A stretch of 50,619 bases of DNA, taken from SXRF01 sp039808985 (GTDB lineage: Bacteria; Pseudomonadota; Alphaproteobacteria; Rickettsiales; SXRF01). The stretch is from assembly GCA_039808985.1 (NCBI GenBank), contig JBDHUC010000013.1, forward strand, positions 1 through 50,619, given 5' to 3'. The notes beneath the pieces are model-generated. The model ran no database searches and was not told where the DNA came from. It saw nothing but the letters and a program-made list of their open reading frames with translations. The position numbers and the translations under genes are program-made. This document shows positions 35,824-44,178 of the stretch, in pieces. Position 1 is the stretch's first letter, and the number at the start of each line of letters is the position of its first letter.

Positions 35824-36719
35824 CCCTTCCTGAATTCCAGCCCTAAAAGCTGGTAGCTTTCGCTATTATCCTTCCAGTCAGGTTTTACTTTTACGAACAG
35901 GGAAAGATGGACTTTTTTGTCCAGAATCTTTTCCAGTTCGCGGCGCGCGGCAATGCCTACGTCTTTTATCATCGCTCCTTTATTGCCAATCACGATCTTT
36001 TTCTGCCCTTCACGCTGCACCAGTATCGCCTGCGAAATTTTCACTGAATTTTCAGTTTCTTCCCAGCTTTCATTTTCAACAAAAATCGCATAGGGCAGTT
36101 CCTGCTCAAGGCGCAGGAATATTTTTTCGCGGGTTATTTCACAGGCCAGCAGGCGCATGGATATATCGCTCATCTGCTCAGCCGGATAAAGCCACGGATG
36201 GGCTGGCATGTTCCCAGAAAGGTAAGCCACGATGTCAGAAACTCCATCGCCTTTAAGTGCAGAGATCATGAATATTTTAGCAAAATTTCCACGCTTGTCG
36301 CACTCTGCCGCCAGTTCAAATAGCTTCACTTTTTCTATTTCATCTATTTTATTGAGCACCAGTAAAACCGGTTTTTTTGTATTCTCCTTTAATCTATCTA
36401 TTATTTCGCTGGTGCTCTCACGCAAACCTTTAGTCACATCAATCAACAACAGCACAGCATCAGCATCGCCAATGCCAGACCATGCAGCCTGCACCATGGC
36501 TTTTTCAAAATTCTTATCGGCATTGAAAATGCCCGGCGTGTCTATAAAAACCAGTTGCGAATCACCACTTACACAAACGCCGCGTATATTAAAACGTGTG
36601 GTCTGCACTTTAGGGGTGACAATTGAAACCTTGCCGCCAACAACCCGGTTTATAAAGGTGGATTTCCCGGCATTAGGTTCGCCGATAATCGCAACTACCC
36701 CACATTTTTGATTATTCAT
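35820..36719 (-). CDS. era: GTPase Era
   Basis: A 299-residue GTPase that binds 16S rRNA and helps 30S assembly. From the ATG at 36719 it shows G1 GEPNAGKSTFINRVVG, G3 DTPG and G4 NKID. The C-terminal KH domain is marked by VIGNKGAMIKDVGIAARREL. A 13-codon extension upstream is possible in frame but would be coded by the repeat at 36738-36839, so it is rejected. rnc is upstream on the same strand as usual, though the two are separated by that repeat. Confidence 0.96.
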   Translation of the reverse strand: MNNQKCGVVAIIGEPNAGKSTFINRVVGGKVSIVTPKVQTTRFNIRGVCVSGDSQLVFIDTPGIFNADKNFEKAMVQAAWSGIGDADAVLLLIDVTKGLRESTSEIIDRLKENTKKPVLLVLNKIDEIEKVKLFELAAECDKRGNFAKIFMISALKGDGVSDIVAYLSGNMPAHPWLYPAEQMSDISMRLLACEITREKIFLRLEQELPYAIFVENESWEETENSVKISQAILVQREGQKKIVIGNKGAMIKDVGIAARRELEKILDKKVHLSLFVKVKPDWKDNSESYQLLGLEFRKG

Positions 36720-36737
36720 ACAATATCCTCTTTTTTT

Positions 36738-36839
36738 GTCATTGCGCGGCGCAGCCAAAGCAATCCAATAAGATCAATAAAGTGGATTGCCGCGTCGTAA
36801 GCTTCTGCTTTCAGCTACAGCGTGACCCCTCGCAATGAC
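36738..36839. repeat. Palindromic GTCATTGCG-type intergenic repeat
   Basis: A 102-base element bounded by GTCATTGCGCGGCG (from 36738) and CCTCGCAATGAC (to 36839), with inner pieces AAGCAATCCA and TGGATTGCCGCGTCGTAAGC that pair imperfectly, so the whole can fold into a long hairpin. Elements with the same GTCATTGCG...AGCAATCCA layout are known as dispersed intergenic repeats in several proteobacteria (from general knowledge). It fills nearly all of the 125 bases between rnc and era. It may stabilise or terminate the lepB-rnc message. Confidence 0.8.
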
Positions 36840-36844
36840 GAATA

Positions 36845-37510
36845 TTAAATATTTTCATTATTAAACCTCTCCAGTAAAATTGCGGCTGCCATCTGTTCGG
36901 CAGCCCGCTTTGAAGGCGCTTTGGCAGTAGCCGTACCATTATCCATAACCAGAACCTCAATAGTAAAAACCGGGGCATGGGCAGAACCGACAGTTTCAAG
37001 CAGCTTATATACAGGAAGCGGAAGCCCCCTGCCCTGCGCCCATTCCTGAAGCGCAGTTTTTGCATCCTTGGGCGCAGAAACAATGCTTCTGGCAAGTTTA
37101 TTCCAGCGTGGGCCAACAAATCTTTCCACAGCAATAATTCCGCCGTCCAGATACATGGCACCAATAAGGGCTTCGAATGCGTCTTCAAGGTTGGAAGGAT
37201 TGTCACGCCCACCGCTTTGTATTTCACTGGTTGCGACTTTCAAGACATCTCCAAGCCCAATATCACGGGCTGCCTGCGCAAGGGTTTCGCCACGAACCAA
37301 TGCCGCCTGCCTGCGCGCCAGTTCACCTTCCTGTTCACTGGGAAACAGATCATAAATTATTCTGGCAACCACCATGCCAAGTACGGAGTCCCCTAAGAAT
37401 TCAAGCCGCTGGTTATTTTCCTTCTTTGCAAGGCTTGGATGAGTCAGGGCAAGTTTCAGCAGTTCACTATCGTTGAATTTATAACCGATTCGCTCCTGCA
37501 AATTCTCCAT
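36845..37510 (-). CDS. rnc: Ribonuclease III
   Basis: About 221 residues; the first ATG is at 37510, and a GTG at 37519 overlapping the lepB stop as GTGA is a possible alternative. The catalytic signature NQRLEFLGDSVLGMVVA lies near residue 35, with the second acidic cluster in NLEDAFEALIGAMYLDGG. The C-terminal double-stranded-RNA-binding domain spans about 155-220 (DAKTALQEWAQG to KRAAEQMAAAILLERF). It processes rRNA precursors and structured RNAs. It is translated with lepB, and a palindromic repeat separates it from era. Confidence 0.96.
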   Translation of the reverse strand: MENLQERIGYKFNDSELLKLALTHPSLAKKENNQRLEFLGDSVLGMVVARIIYDLFPSEQEGELARRQAALVRGETLAQAARDIGLGDVLKVATSEIQSGGRDNPSNLEDAFEALIGAMYLDGGIIAVERFVGPRWNKLARSIVSAPKDAKTALQEWAQGRGLPLPVYKLLETVGSAHAPVFTIEVLVMDNGTATAKAPSKRAAEQMAAAILLERFNNENI

Positions 37511-37515
37511 TCTTA

Positions 37516-38277
37516 TCACTTAACCAGCTTAAAAAAACGGTCAGTGCGCAAAGCGGTAAGCCAACTGGCAGGGTTTAAATAATTAGCACTTCCATCGGTC
37601 GAGAACCATATGATTTCCGCCTTACCCACCAGATTTTCTGCCGGAACGAATCCCACATCAAAACGGCTATCTTTAGAATTGTCGCGGTTATCACCCATCA
37701 TGAAATAATGTCCTTCAGGCACCACATATTCTGGTGTATTATTAGCCGCGTACGAACCTTCTTTTTCCTTGAGTATTGTTATAACCTTACCCTCTGGTAA
37801 AGTTTCAATATAGCGGGGAATAGACCGTACTATATTATTTTCCTTATCTGCAAAATCGTCAATATAATGGCGGTCAAGCGCCTTGCCGTTTATGTAAACA
37901 ATTCCTTCCTTAAGCTGGATATGGTCGCCAGGAAGGCCAATTACGCGCTTAATATAATCAATCCGCGGATTAGGCGGAAAGCGGAACACAACAACATCAC
38001 CACGCATAGGCTCTGAACCAAAAATCCTTCCATGAAAAAACGGAAGCCCCAAAGGAAATGAGTAACGGCTGTAGCCATAGGAAAATTTTGAAACAAACAA
38101 ATAATCCCCGATAAGCAGGTTGCTCTTCATGGAACCAGAAGGAATATTAAAAGGTTCAAAGGCAAAACTGCGCACAGTAACTGCAAGCAATACCGCCAAT
38201 ATTACGGTTCGTATCGAATCATTCCACGGATAATGCTTTTTTTGCTCAGTTTTCTTATCTGCTTGCTTTTCAGCCAT
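37516..38277 (-). CDS. lepB: Signal peptidase I
   Basis: A 253-residue membrane serine protease that removes signal peptides from exported proteins. One membrane helix (about residues 22-38) is followed by the catalytic Ser in PSGSMKSNLLIGDYLFVSK. The Lys region is in GDVVVFRFPPNPRIDYIKRVIGLPGD, and the box FMMGDNRDNSKDSR is intact. A GTG five codons upstream is an alternative start. It is followed by rnc with only a few bases between or a short overlap, the usual lepB-rnc-era order. Confidence 0.95.
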   Translation of the reverse strand: MAEKQADKKTEQKKHYPWNDSIRTVILAVLLAVTVRSFAFEPFNIPSGSMKSNLLIGDYLFVSKFSYGYSRYSFPLGLPFFHGRIFGSEPMRGDVVVFRFPPNPRIDYIKRVIGLPGDHIQLKEGIVYINGKALDRHYIDDFADKENNIVRSIPRYIETLPEGKVITILKEKEGSYAANNTPEYVVPEGHYFMMGDNRDNSKDSRFDVGFVPAENLVGKAEIIWFSTDGSANYLNPASWLTALRTDRFFKLVK

Positions 38278-38295
38278 GACATTAACTTTCACTAA

Positions 38296-38529
38296 TTATT
38301 TCCAGGCTGGTTTACCAAGATCAATCTTGCTTTTATCAACCACAGCACCAACCGCAGCGCCGACCGCACCGCCAACAGCCGCACCAGCAACCGGGTTAGC
38401 CCCTGCAATTGCACCACCAACAGCGCCAACCCCGGCGCCGATACCTGCGCCGCTTAATGCGCGCTCACCCTGAGTGTTTCCACAGGCCGCAAGCGCAAAT
38501 ACAGAAATAATTACTGCAAGATTTTTCAT
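38296..38529 (-). CDS. Glycine-zipper lipoprotein
   Basis: A 77-residue protein with a lipoprotein signal peptide ending in the lipobox LAAC (residues 13-16), then alternating Gly-x-x-x-Gly and Ala-Gly repeats (GIGAGVGAVGGAIAGANP, VGGAVGAAVGAVV) that form a membrane-compatible helical hairpin. Such small proteins resemble the outer-membrane OmpA-like or Rick_17kDa glycine-zipper families. Their roles are poorly defined. It lies between ilvC and lepB on the same strand, with 18 bases to lepB. Confidence 0.85.
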   Translation of the reverse strand: MKNLAVIISVFALAACGNTQGERALSGAGIGAGVGAVGGAIAGANPVAGAAVGGAVGAAVGAVVDKSKIDLGKPAWK

Positions 38530-38551
38530 AAATTATCCTTTATAATTTTCG

Positions 38552-39571
38552 TTAGTTTTTAGCTTTATCAACAAGCTTGTTTTTGGTTATCCACGGCATC
38601 ATACCACGGAGTTTCGCGCCAATTGCTTCAATCGGATGCTCAGCTTGCAGGCGGCGTGTTGCTTTGAATGAAGGCTTGCCAGCCTTGTTTTCCAGCATCC
38701 AGTCACGCGCAAAACGGCCTGATTGTATATCGTCCAGGACGCGCTTCATTTCCTTTTTGGTTTCCGGGGTAATAATGCGTTTTCCGGTTACGTAATCGCC
38801 ATATTCAGCAGTATTGGAAATTGAATAACGCATATTAGCAATGCCGCCCTCATAAATAAGGTCAACTATCAGCTTTACTTCATGCAGGCATTCAAAATAT
38901 GCCATTTCCGGAGCATAACCTGCCTCAGTAAGGGTTTCAAAACCGGCCTGGATAAGGGCCGAAACACCGCCGCATAACACAGCCTGTTCACCAAACAGGT
39001 CAGTTTCACATTCTTCGCGGAAGGTGGTTTCAATAATTCCGGAGCGTCCACCGCCAACTGCAGAAGCGTAAGAAAGCGCAAGGTCAAGCGCATTACCCGA
39101 AGCATTCTGGTGAACGGCAACAAGGCAAGGAACACCGCCGCCCTTCTGGTATTCGCCGCGAACAGTATGGCCGGGGCCTTTAGGGGCCACCATCCACACA
39201 TCCATATCGGCGCGTGGTTCAATAAGGCCGAAATGCACATTAAAACCATGCGCGAATACAAGGCTTGCGCCTTTTTTCACATTTGGCGCAATTTCATTGT
39301 TGTAAATATCGGCCTGAAGTTCATCAGGGGTGAGTATCATGATAACATCCGCCCATGACGCCGCCTCTGCCGGGGTCATAACCTCGAATTTAGCGCCCTT
39401 GGCTTTTGCCACGCTTATAGAATCAGGCTTCAGGGCGACACGAACATCTTTTACGCCGGAATCACGCAGATTGGCGGCATGGGCATGCCCCTGGCTGCCA
39501 TAGCCGATTATAGCAACTTTCTTGTTTTTTATAAGGTTTACATCAGCATCGGCATCATAATAAACGCGCAT
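38552..39571 (-). CDS. ilvC: Ketol-acid reductoisomerase
   Basis: A 339-residue class I enzyme of branched-chain amino acid synthesis. It isomerises and reduces acetolactate with NADPH. The start MRVYYDADADVNLI (ATG 39571, GGAG site upstream) is typical; the longer frame is leader. NADPH binding is at GYGSQGHAHAANLRDSG, the conserved catalytic His is in FAHGFNVHFG, and the acidic metal ligands lie in FGEQAVLCGG and the EMAYFECLHE segment. No other ilv gene is nearby. Its presence shows at least part of the valine/isoleucine pathway is kept. Confidence 0.96.
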   Translation of the reverse strand: MRVYYDADADVNLIKNKKVAIIGYGSQGHAHAANLRDSGVKDVRVALKPDSISVAKAKGAKFEVMTPAEAASWADVIMILTPDELQADIYNNEIAPNVKKGASLVFAHGFNVHFGLIEPRADMDVWMVAPKGPGHTVRGEYQKGGGVPCLVAVHQNASGNALDLALSYASAVGGGRSGIIETTFREECETDLFGEQAVLCGGVSALIQAGFETLTEAGYAPEMAYFECLHEVKLIVDLIYEGGIANMRYSISNTAEYGDYVTGKRIITPETKKEMKRVLDDIQSGRFARDWMLENKAGKPSFKATRRLQAEHPIEAIGAKLRGMMPWITKNKLVDKAKN

Positions 39572-39671
39572 TTTAAATCTCCGCTTTGGTTCTTGGGTTA
39601 TGTCTGGCTCTAATAAAGAACAGGAAACTACCCAATTATTAGGCAATTGAAAAGAGTTTTATCGCATATAA

Positions 39672-39730
39672 CCAGTATAAAATACGCAATAAATACGACG
39701 ATTTAATTGACTATGCCCATAATATACTGG
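39672..39730. promoter_or_regulatory. Inverted repeat in the ilvC divergent region
   Basis: Perfect arms CCAGTATA (39672-39679) and TATACTGG (39723-39730) lie 43 bases apart between ilvC and the divergent membrane-protein gene. The spacing is large for a single hairpin; it could be a pair of regulator half-sites in a shared control region. No known motif is recognised. Confidence 0.25.
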
Positions 39731-39776
39731 AAAATTGATAAATATTAATTTTATCCCTGGAAAATAGTTTATATCC

Positions 39777-41189
39777 ATGAAATCGCATGAAAACCACTAT
39801 GCAGACGCTTCAGGCCATCATTTACCTGAGTCATCAGGAATCCTGCTTAAGGGCGGGCTGGCAGCCAGCGGACTTATTGTAGCGCCTTATGCTGGTGATG
39901 CGCTGGGCATAAGCGTAAAAACCGTGCCTGAAATAATGGAGGTAATGCATGGACAGGATTTAGGTGTCGGTATTGCCGGAGGCATAAATTCACTGCTCAG
40001 CAACATTCCATACATAGGTGAAATGCTCTCATCGGGTAGCATGGCTACAACAGCGGCCTCTGGAATAATTGGGATCGGCGGCATACTGCTTGGCAATTAC
40101 CTGGAAAAAAAGCACCATAAGGAAGATGGTATTTCCTGGGGAAAAATAATAAAATATACGGCTCTTACCACCTCGATCCTGATTGCCCTGCCCAGTATAC
40201 TTACGGGATTGAGCGTTGGCCTTACATATCTCGCATCATTTGCCGGAGCCGGAGTAATCAGCAGCGCACTTGCTTCTGCTGCTTCAGCCATTGGCTCTAT
40301 AGGAAGCATGAATGTTGCGGCAGCCGGGGCCGGTATCGGCAGCGCCTTGACCCATATAATAACCTGCGGCGGAGCCGCACTTTCCGTTGCTGGGGCTATA
40401 TATCTTGATAAAGCCACGGAACCTTCAAATGAGCCGCCTAAAATTGAAATAATAAATAAAACTCCCATAAAGCAAGGAGAAGAATGCAAGATAGAATTTA
40501 AGATAGCCGATGCAGGCGGTAAGCTGATAACGCCGGAAGACTTAAAAGAAACCTACACTAATAAACTGCATGTAATGATGGTTGATAATTCTCTTAATGA
40601 CTACCATCATATCCATCCCGGGTTTAACAAAGACAGCAATTCATTCAATTTCTCATTCACCCCAAAAATTCAAGGTGAATATAGCATGTGGAGTGATTTT
40701 ACGCTGCAAAAAGATGCTTCAAACCAGGTACAGAGAAATAAAATTGAAGCAATAAGCGATTATAAAATCCCAGCCATCATACAGCATGCAAATTCAGCTT
40801 CTGAAGATGGGGTAAATATTGTGGTTAATCCAAACCCGCCGCTTGCCAGCGGCAGAAGTTCCAATTTGCAATTCAGTGTTTCAAAAGACAGCATGCCTGT
40901 TAAATTCGAGCCGTTAATGGGGGCATATGCGCATCTGGTAGGGTTCAGCAGGGATGGCGAGAATTTCATACATTGCCACCCCTTAAATATAGAAAATAAT
41001 AATAGCGGAATCCTGCAATTCCATGTTGAGCCTAAAAGCGATGGTTTTACCAGGTTTTTCCTGCAAATAAAAACCGGTGGCAAAGAAACTATTATTCCAT
41101 TCGGGCAATATATTCAGCCTCCTGATAAATTTGCCCTGCGCGAAGCAACAGCGCACCATGCCACGCACCAAAGCCATTCCTTTATATAA
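39777..41189 (+). CDS. Membrane protein with two histidine-rich, probably metal-binding beta domains
   Basis: A 470-residue protein. Residues 18-215 contain several hydrophobic Gly/Ala-rich stretches, likely four or more membrane helices. The rest holds two related beta domains. The first has LHVMMVDNSLNDYHHIHPG, the second AHLVGFSRDGENFIHCHP. Both place a His followed 13 and 15 residues later by His and His-Pro: H265, H278, H280 and H386, H399, H401. This matches a widespread family of extracytoplasmic domains often found near copper and other metal transporters. Metal binding is inference. The C-terminus ends in a His-rich tail (HHATHQSHSF). It is divergent from ilvC. Confidence 0.7.
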   Translation: MKSHENHYADASGHHLPESSGILLKGGLAASGLIVAPYAGDALGISVKTVPEIMEVMHGQDLGVGIAGGINSLLSNIPYIGEMLSSGSMATTAASGIIGIGGILLGNYLEKKHHKEDGISWGKIIKYTALTTSILIALPSILTGLSVGLTYLASFAGAGVISSALASAASAIGSIGSMNVAAAGAGIGSALTHIITCGGAALSVAGAIYLDKATEPSNEPPKIEIINKTPIKQGEECKIEFKIADAGGKLITPEDLKETYTNKLHVMMVDNSLNDYHHIHPGFNKDSNSFNFSFTPKIQGEYSMWSDFTLQKDASNQVQRNKIEAISDYKIPAIIQHANSASEDGVNIVVNPNPPLASGRSSNLQFSVSKDSMPVKFEPLMGAYAHLVGFSRDGENFIHCHPLNIENNNSGILQFHVEPKSDGFTRFFLQIKTGGKETIIPFGQYIQPPDKFALREATAHHATHQSHSFI

Positions 41190-41294
41190 AATTTATATAT
41201 TAAACTATCTGTAATATTGATTCCATCTGCCAGTAAGGAGTAGGTGTTATTATACTTTCAATTAAATAAGTAATTATTTATAAAAGGAGTGGTT

Positions 41295-41615
41295 ATGAAA
41301 AAGACATTATTATTAAGCGCGGCCTTACTTGTTATGGGAACCAGCGCTGCCAATGCCGGTGGTTTCAGCTTCAGTTTTTTTGCGCCAGTGGCAAGCTACG
41401 TACCTGCCCCGGTTTATTATAACGAGCCTGTTTATTACAGTGAACCTGTATATGTGCAGCCGCAACCTGTTTATGTAGTAAGGCAGTATCCTGTGGTTTA
41501 CCGCAATCCATACCCTGCATATGCATATCAATATAACTGGTATGGCAAACATAACCGCAGGCATTGGGATCACGACAGGCGTGAACACGAGCACCGCGAA
41601 TATGACAGGTATTAA
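41295..41615 (+). CDS. Tyr/Pro-rich secreted protein
   Basis: A 106-residue protein from the ATG at 41295 with an AAGGAG site. A clear signal peptide (MKKTLLLSAALLVMGTSAANA, positions 1-21) is followed by repeats of the type YYNEPVYYSEPVYVQPQPVY. The tail is rich in His, Asp, Arg and Glu (RRHWDHDRREHEH). Similar short Pro/Tyr repeat proteins are found in envelopes of many proteobacteria; no function is established. It follows the metal-binding-type membrane protein by 105 bases and is followed by a palindromic repeat. Confidence 0.8.
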   Translation: MKKTLLLSAALLVMGTSAANAGGFSFSFFAPVASYVPAPVYYNEPVYYSEPVYVQPQPVYVVRQYPVVYRNPYPAYAYQYNWYGKHNRRHWDHDRREHEHREYDRY

Positions 41616-41616
41616 A

Positions 41617-41723
41617 CTAGAGCGTTTTCGCTTTAGTTGTGCGTTAGGCATCCGAGGCGAAGTGTACAATAGTACATGAGGCGAAGGATAACAACACGCA
41701 CGATTAAATGGAAAATGCTCTAG
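41617..41723. repeat. Palindromic CTAGAGC...GCTCTAG mosaic repeat
   Basis: A 107-base element bounded by CTAGAGCGTTTTCGCTTTA (41617-) and TAAATGGAAAATGCTCTAG (-41723), whose 19-base ends pair with three mismatches. Inside are GTGCGT/ACGCAC, ATCC/GGAT and TGTAC/GTACA pairs and a direct repeat GAGGCGAAG. The end pair resembles the AGAGCATTTTC/AGAGCGTTTTC-type elements common in alphaproteobacterial intergenic regions (from general knowledge). It begins one base after the upstream gene and ends four bases before the stop of the pseudopilin gene, so it may serve both as a terminator. Confidence 0.8.
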
Positions 41724-41727
41724 CCGC

Positions 41728-42693
41728 TTATTCGCTTAAACTACGTAGGTCGGCCCTGGTAGCATATACTACAATATCGTCAAACGCACCGATCGACATT
41801 GGCTTTTGCACAAAGCTTGCGCTAAATGCAGTTGCTGCGGCTGAGCTATTACAATGGCAATTGGTAAGCTCATCGCTATCAGCGCTTATATAATTGGCAA
41901 GGCGCGCAGTCGCTCCGTTCCTGCTATATCCACCATGCCCATTCTTTCCAAAGCTTAAGAGTAAATATACTGCCCCGGTTGTTTTTGCCGCAGATGCTGC
42001 GCCGGTTACTGTTATCCGGTTAGTAGCGCTGTCGGTTACTGGTATATTCGATGCCCCATATAAGCCAGTCATATTTACATCCACTATATACATTATCCTG
42101 CGTCCCCAGCCATCTATGGCATAATCATCGGGGAGCTGGAGGGTTTTGGTTGGAACCATTCCGCCAACCACTGTATAGCGGCTTATGGTAATACCGGCAT
42201 TAGTTGCTGTAGCCGCAGTATCCAGCGTAATTTGCGTTGCACTGTCTATACTTGCGATTGAAGTTCCTGCCGGGATTCCGGTTCCAGATACCAGCGTACC
42301 GATTGCCAGACCGGCAGTTGAACTTACCGCAGTAACCACGTAAGAACCATTGGTAGTGCTGCCGGTAAAGGTGCTGGCGGCTATAGAAAAATTCGCCGCA
42401 GGCGTTCCTCCTGTACAGGTTCCCATATTTGCCGCTTCCACGCCGAAATAATTACTGCTTGTGGCATCCATAGATTGCGTGGCATCAGCAGGGCAAGGTA
42501 TGCGGTTGAAAGCACGGCGATAATTTAGAAGCGCCTGCTGGATAGCAGACATCTTCACGTTGGTTTCCTGTATCTGGCGCTGGTCAATATTCTGATTAAA
42601 CAGAACCATCATTCCACCAGTAACAGTGCCTATAATCAGCAAAACTATGCCAAGCTCGAGAAGCGTGAAACCTTTTTGATGCGAACTCAGCAT
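41728..42693 (-). CDS. Pseudopilin with an inserted beta-rich segment
   Basis: From the ATG at 42693 (a TTG five codons upstream is possible) the protein has 321 residues. A prepilin leader MLSSHQKG is followed by FTLLELGIVLLIIG with Glu at +5. The region NRIPCPADATQSM and the block YTVVGGMVPTKTL plus DDYAIDGWGRRIMYIVD are typical of a group of alphaproteobacterial prepilin-like proteins. Between them, residues about 104-172 are Ser/Thr/Gly-rich with LVSGTGIPAGTSIASI and QITLDTAATATNAG. That pattern is familiar from phage tail and adhesin beta repeats. Confidence 0.85.
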   Translation of the reverse strand: MLSSHQKGFTLLELGIVLLIIGTVTGGMMVLFNQNIDQRQIQETNVKMSAIQQALLNYRRAFNRIPCPADATQSMDATSSNYFGVEAANMGTCTGGTPAANFSIAASTFTGSTTNGSYVVTAVSSTAGLAIGTLVSGTGIPAGTSIASIDSATQITLDTAATATNAGITISRYTVVGGMVPTKTLQLPDDYAIDGWGRRIMYIVDVNMTGLYGASNIPVTDSATNRITVTGAASAAKTTGAVYLLLSFGKNGHGGYSRNGATARLANYISADSDELTNCHCNSSAAATAFSASFVQKPMSIGAFDDIVVYATRADLRSLSE

Positions 42694-42726
42694 AGGTAAA
42701 AACCCCAAATATCCTGAATTATTATA

Positions 42727-44127
42727 CTACATATGTATGACTTTGCCAAACGCATCCAGCGTTGATTCATGCATCATTTCCGATAAGGTAGGATGCGGGA
42801 ATACCGTGTGCATCAGGTCGGCTTCGGTAAGCTCACCGGTCTTGGCAATCACATAACCTTGTATCATTTCAGTAACTTCCGCGCCTATCATGTGCGCGCC
42901 AAGCAGCTCTCCGGTTTTAGCGTCAAACACAGTTTTAACAAGCCCTTCCGGCTCTCCAAGGGCGATTGCCTTGCCATTTCCTATAAACTGGAAGCGGCCA
43001 ACTTTTACGTTATAACCTTTTTCCTTGGCGGCTTTTTCAGTAAGGCCTACGCTTGCAACCTGCGGGTGGCAATAGGTGCAGCCTGGTATATTCTGGGTTT
43101 TAATGGGATGGACATCTTTCTGGCCAGCAATTTTTTCCACGCAGACAACTCCTTCATGGCTGGCTTTATGCGCAAGCCACGGAGCCCCGGTAAGATCGCC
43201 AATAGCATAAACCCCCGGTTCGTCAGTTGCGCCCCACTGGTTAGTAATGACATGGGTTTTTTCAACTTTTACCTTGGTGCCTTCCAGCCCAATATTTTCA
43301 ACATTACCGACTATACCTACCGCAAGTATTACCCGGTCAACTGTAATTTCACTGGTTTTACCACCAGATTCAAGGGTCGCCGTCACATTATTCTTGCCTT
43401 TTTTGAGGGATTTTACATTTGTAGATGTGTGTATTTTCATTCCCTGCTTTTCAAATGCCTTTTGTGCAAGCTTGGAAATTTCTTCATCCTCAACCGGAAG
43501 CACCCTATCCATAACTTCAACAACTGTTACTTCCGCGCCCATGGAACGGTAAAAGCTGGCAAATTCAATACCGATTGCACCACTGCCAACTACCAGCAGC
43601 GACTTAGGCATCATATCAGGAAGCATCGCCTCTTTATAGGTCCATACCAGCTTGCCGTCTGGTTCCAGGCCCGGCAGGGTGCGTGCCCTGGCACCAGTTG
43701 CAAGTATTATATGCTTACCAGTCAGTTCACTGACTTTCTTGCCATCCTTTTCAACTGCAACCTTGCCTTTACCTGCGAGTTTTCCCGAACCGTCAATCAC
43801 AGTCACCTTGTTTTTCTTCATCAACCCCGATACGCCCTTGGAAAGCTGAGCAGAAACGCTGCGTGACCGCGCTACGATTTTTGCAAGGTCGAATTTAATA
43901 TCCTTAGCGCTTATGCCAAATGCATCAAGATTATGCATCAAATGATAAATTTCACTTGAACGCAGCAATGCCTTAGTTGGTATACAGCCCCAGTTAAGGC
44001 AGATGCCGCCCATATGCTCGCGCTCAACTACAGCCGTTTTCATACCCAGTTGCGCAGCGCGGATTGCTGCCACATAACCGCCTGGGCCACCACCAATAAT
44101 AACAACATCAAAATTCTGCTCAGTCAT
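42727..44127 (-). CDS. lpdA: Dihydrolipoamide dehydrogenase (E3)
   Basis: A 466-residue FAD enzyme that reoxidises lipoamide in the pyruvate (and perhaps 2-oxoglutarate) dehydrogenase complex. From the ATG at 44127 (AGGAAAG site) it shows the FAD motif DVVIIGGGPGGYVAAIRAAQ, the redox disulfide GGICLNWGCIPTKALL, the NAD motif VVGSGAIGIEFASFYRSMG and the C-terminal His/Glu region FPHPTLSEMMHE. It is the last gene of the pyruvate dehydrogenase cluster, after two small envelope genes. Confidence 0.96.
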   Translation of the reverse strand: MTEQNFDVVIIGGGPGGYVAAIRAAQLGMKTAVVEREHMGGICLNWGCIPTKALLRSSEIYHLMHNLDAFGISAKDIKFDLAKIVARSRSVSAQLSKGVSGLMKKNKVTVIDGSGKLAGKGKVAVEKDGKKVSELTGKHIILATGARARTLPGLEPDGKLVWTYKEAMLPDMMPKSLLVVGSGAIGIEFASFYRSMGAEVTVVEVMDRVLPVEDEEISKLAQKAFEKQGMKIHTSTNVKSLKKGKNNVTATLESGGKTSEITVDRVILAVGIVGNVENIGLEGTKVKVEKTHVITNQWGATDEPGVYAIGDLTGAPWLAHKASHEGVVCVEKIAGQKDVHPIKTQNIPGCTYCHPQVASVGLTEKAAKEKGYNVKVGRFQFIGNGKAIALGEPEGLVKTVFDAKTGELLGAHMIGAEVTEMIQGYVIAKTGELTEADLMHTVFPHPTLSEMMHESTLDAFGKVIHM

Positions 44128-44178
44128 AGTCTTTCCTTTTATTAACAAACCCATATAGGATTTGTTTGTTAATGTTAT

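Noticed and set aside
36720..36758. A 13-residue N-terminal extension of Era (MAAPRNDKKRGYC)
   Set aside because: Its codons lie partly in the palindromic repeat, and the ATG at 36719 gives the normal Era start.
42793..43866. A 357-codon plus-strand open frame opposite lpdA
   Set aside because: It is a complement shadow of a complete, well-conserved enzyme gene; the translation shows no domain and no ribosome binding site was seen.
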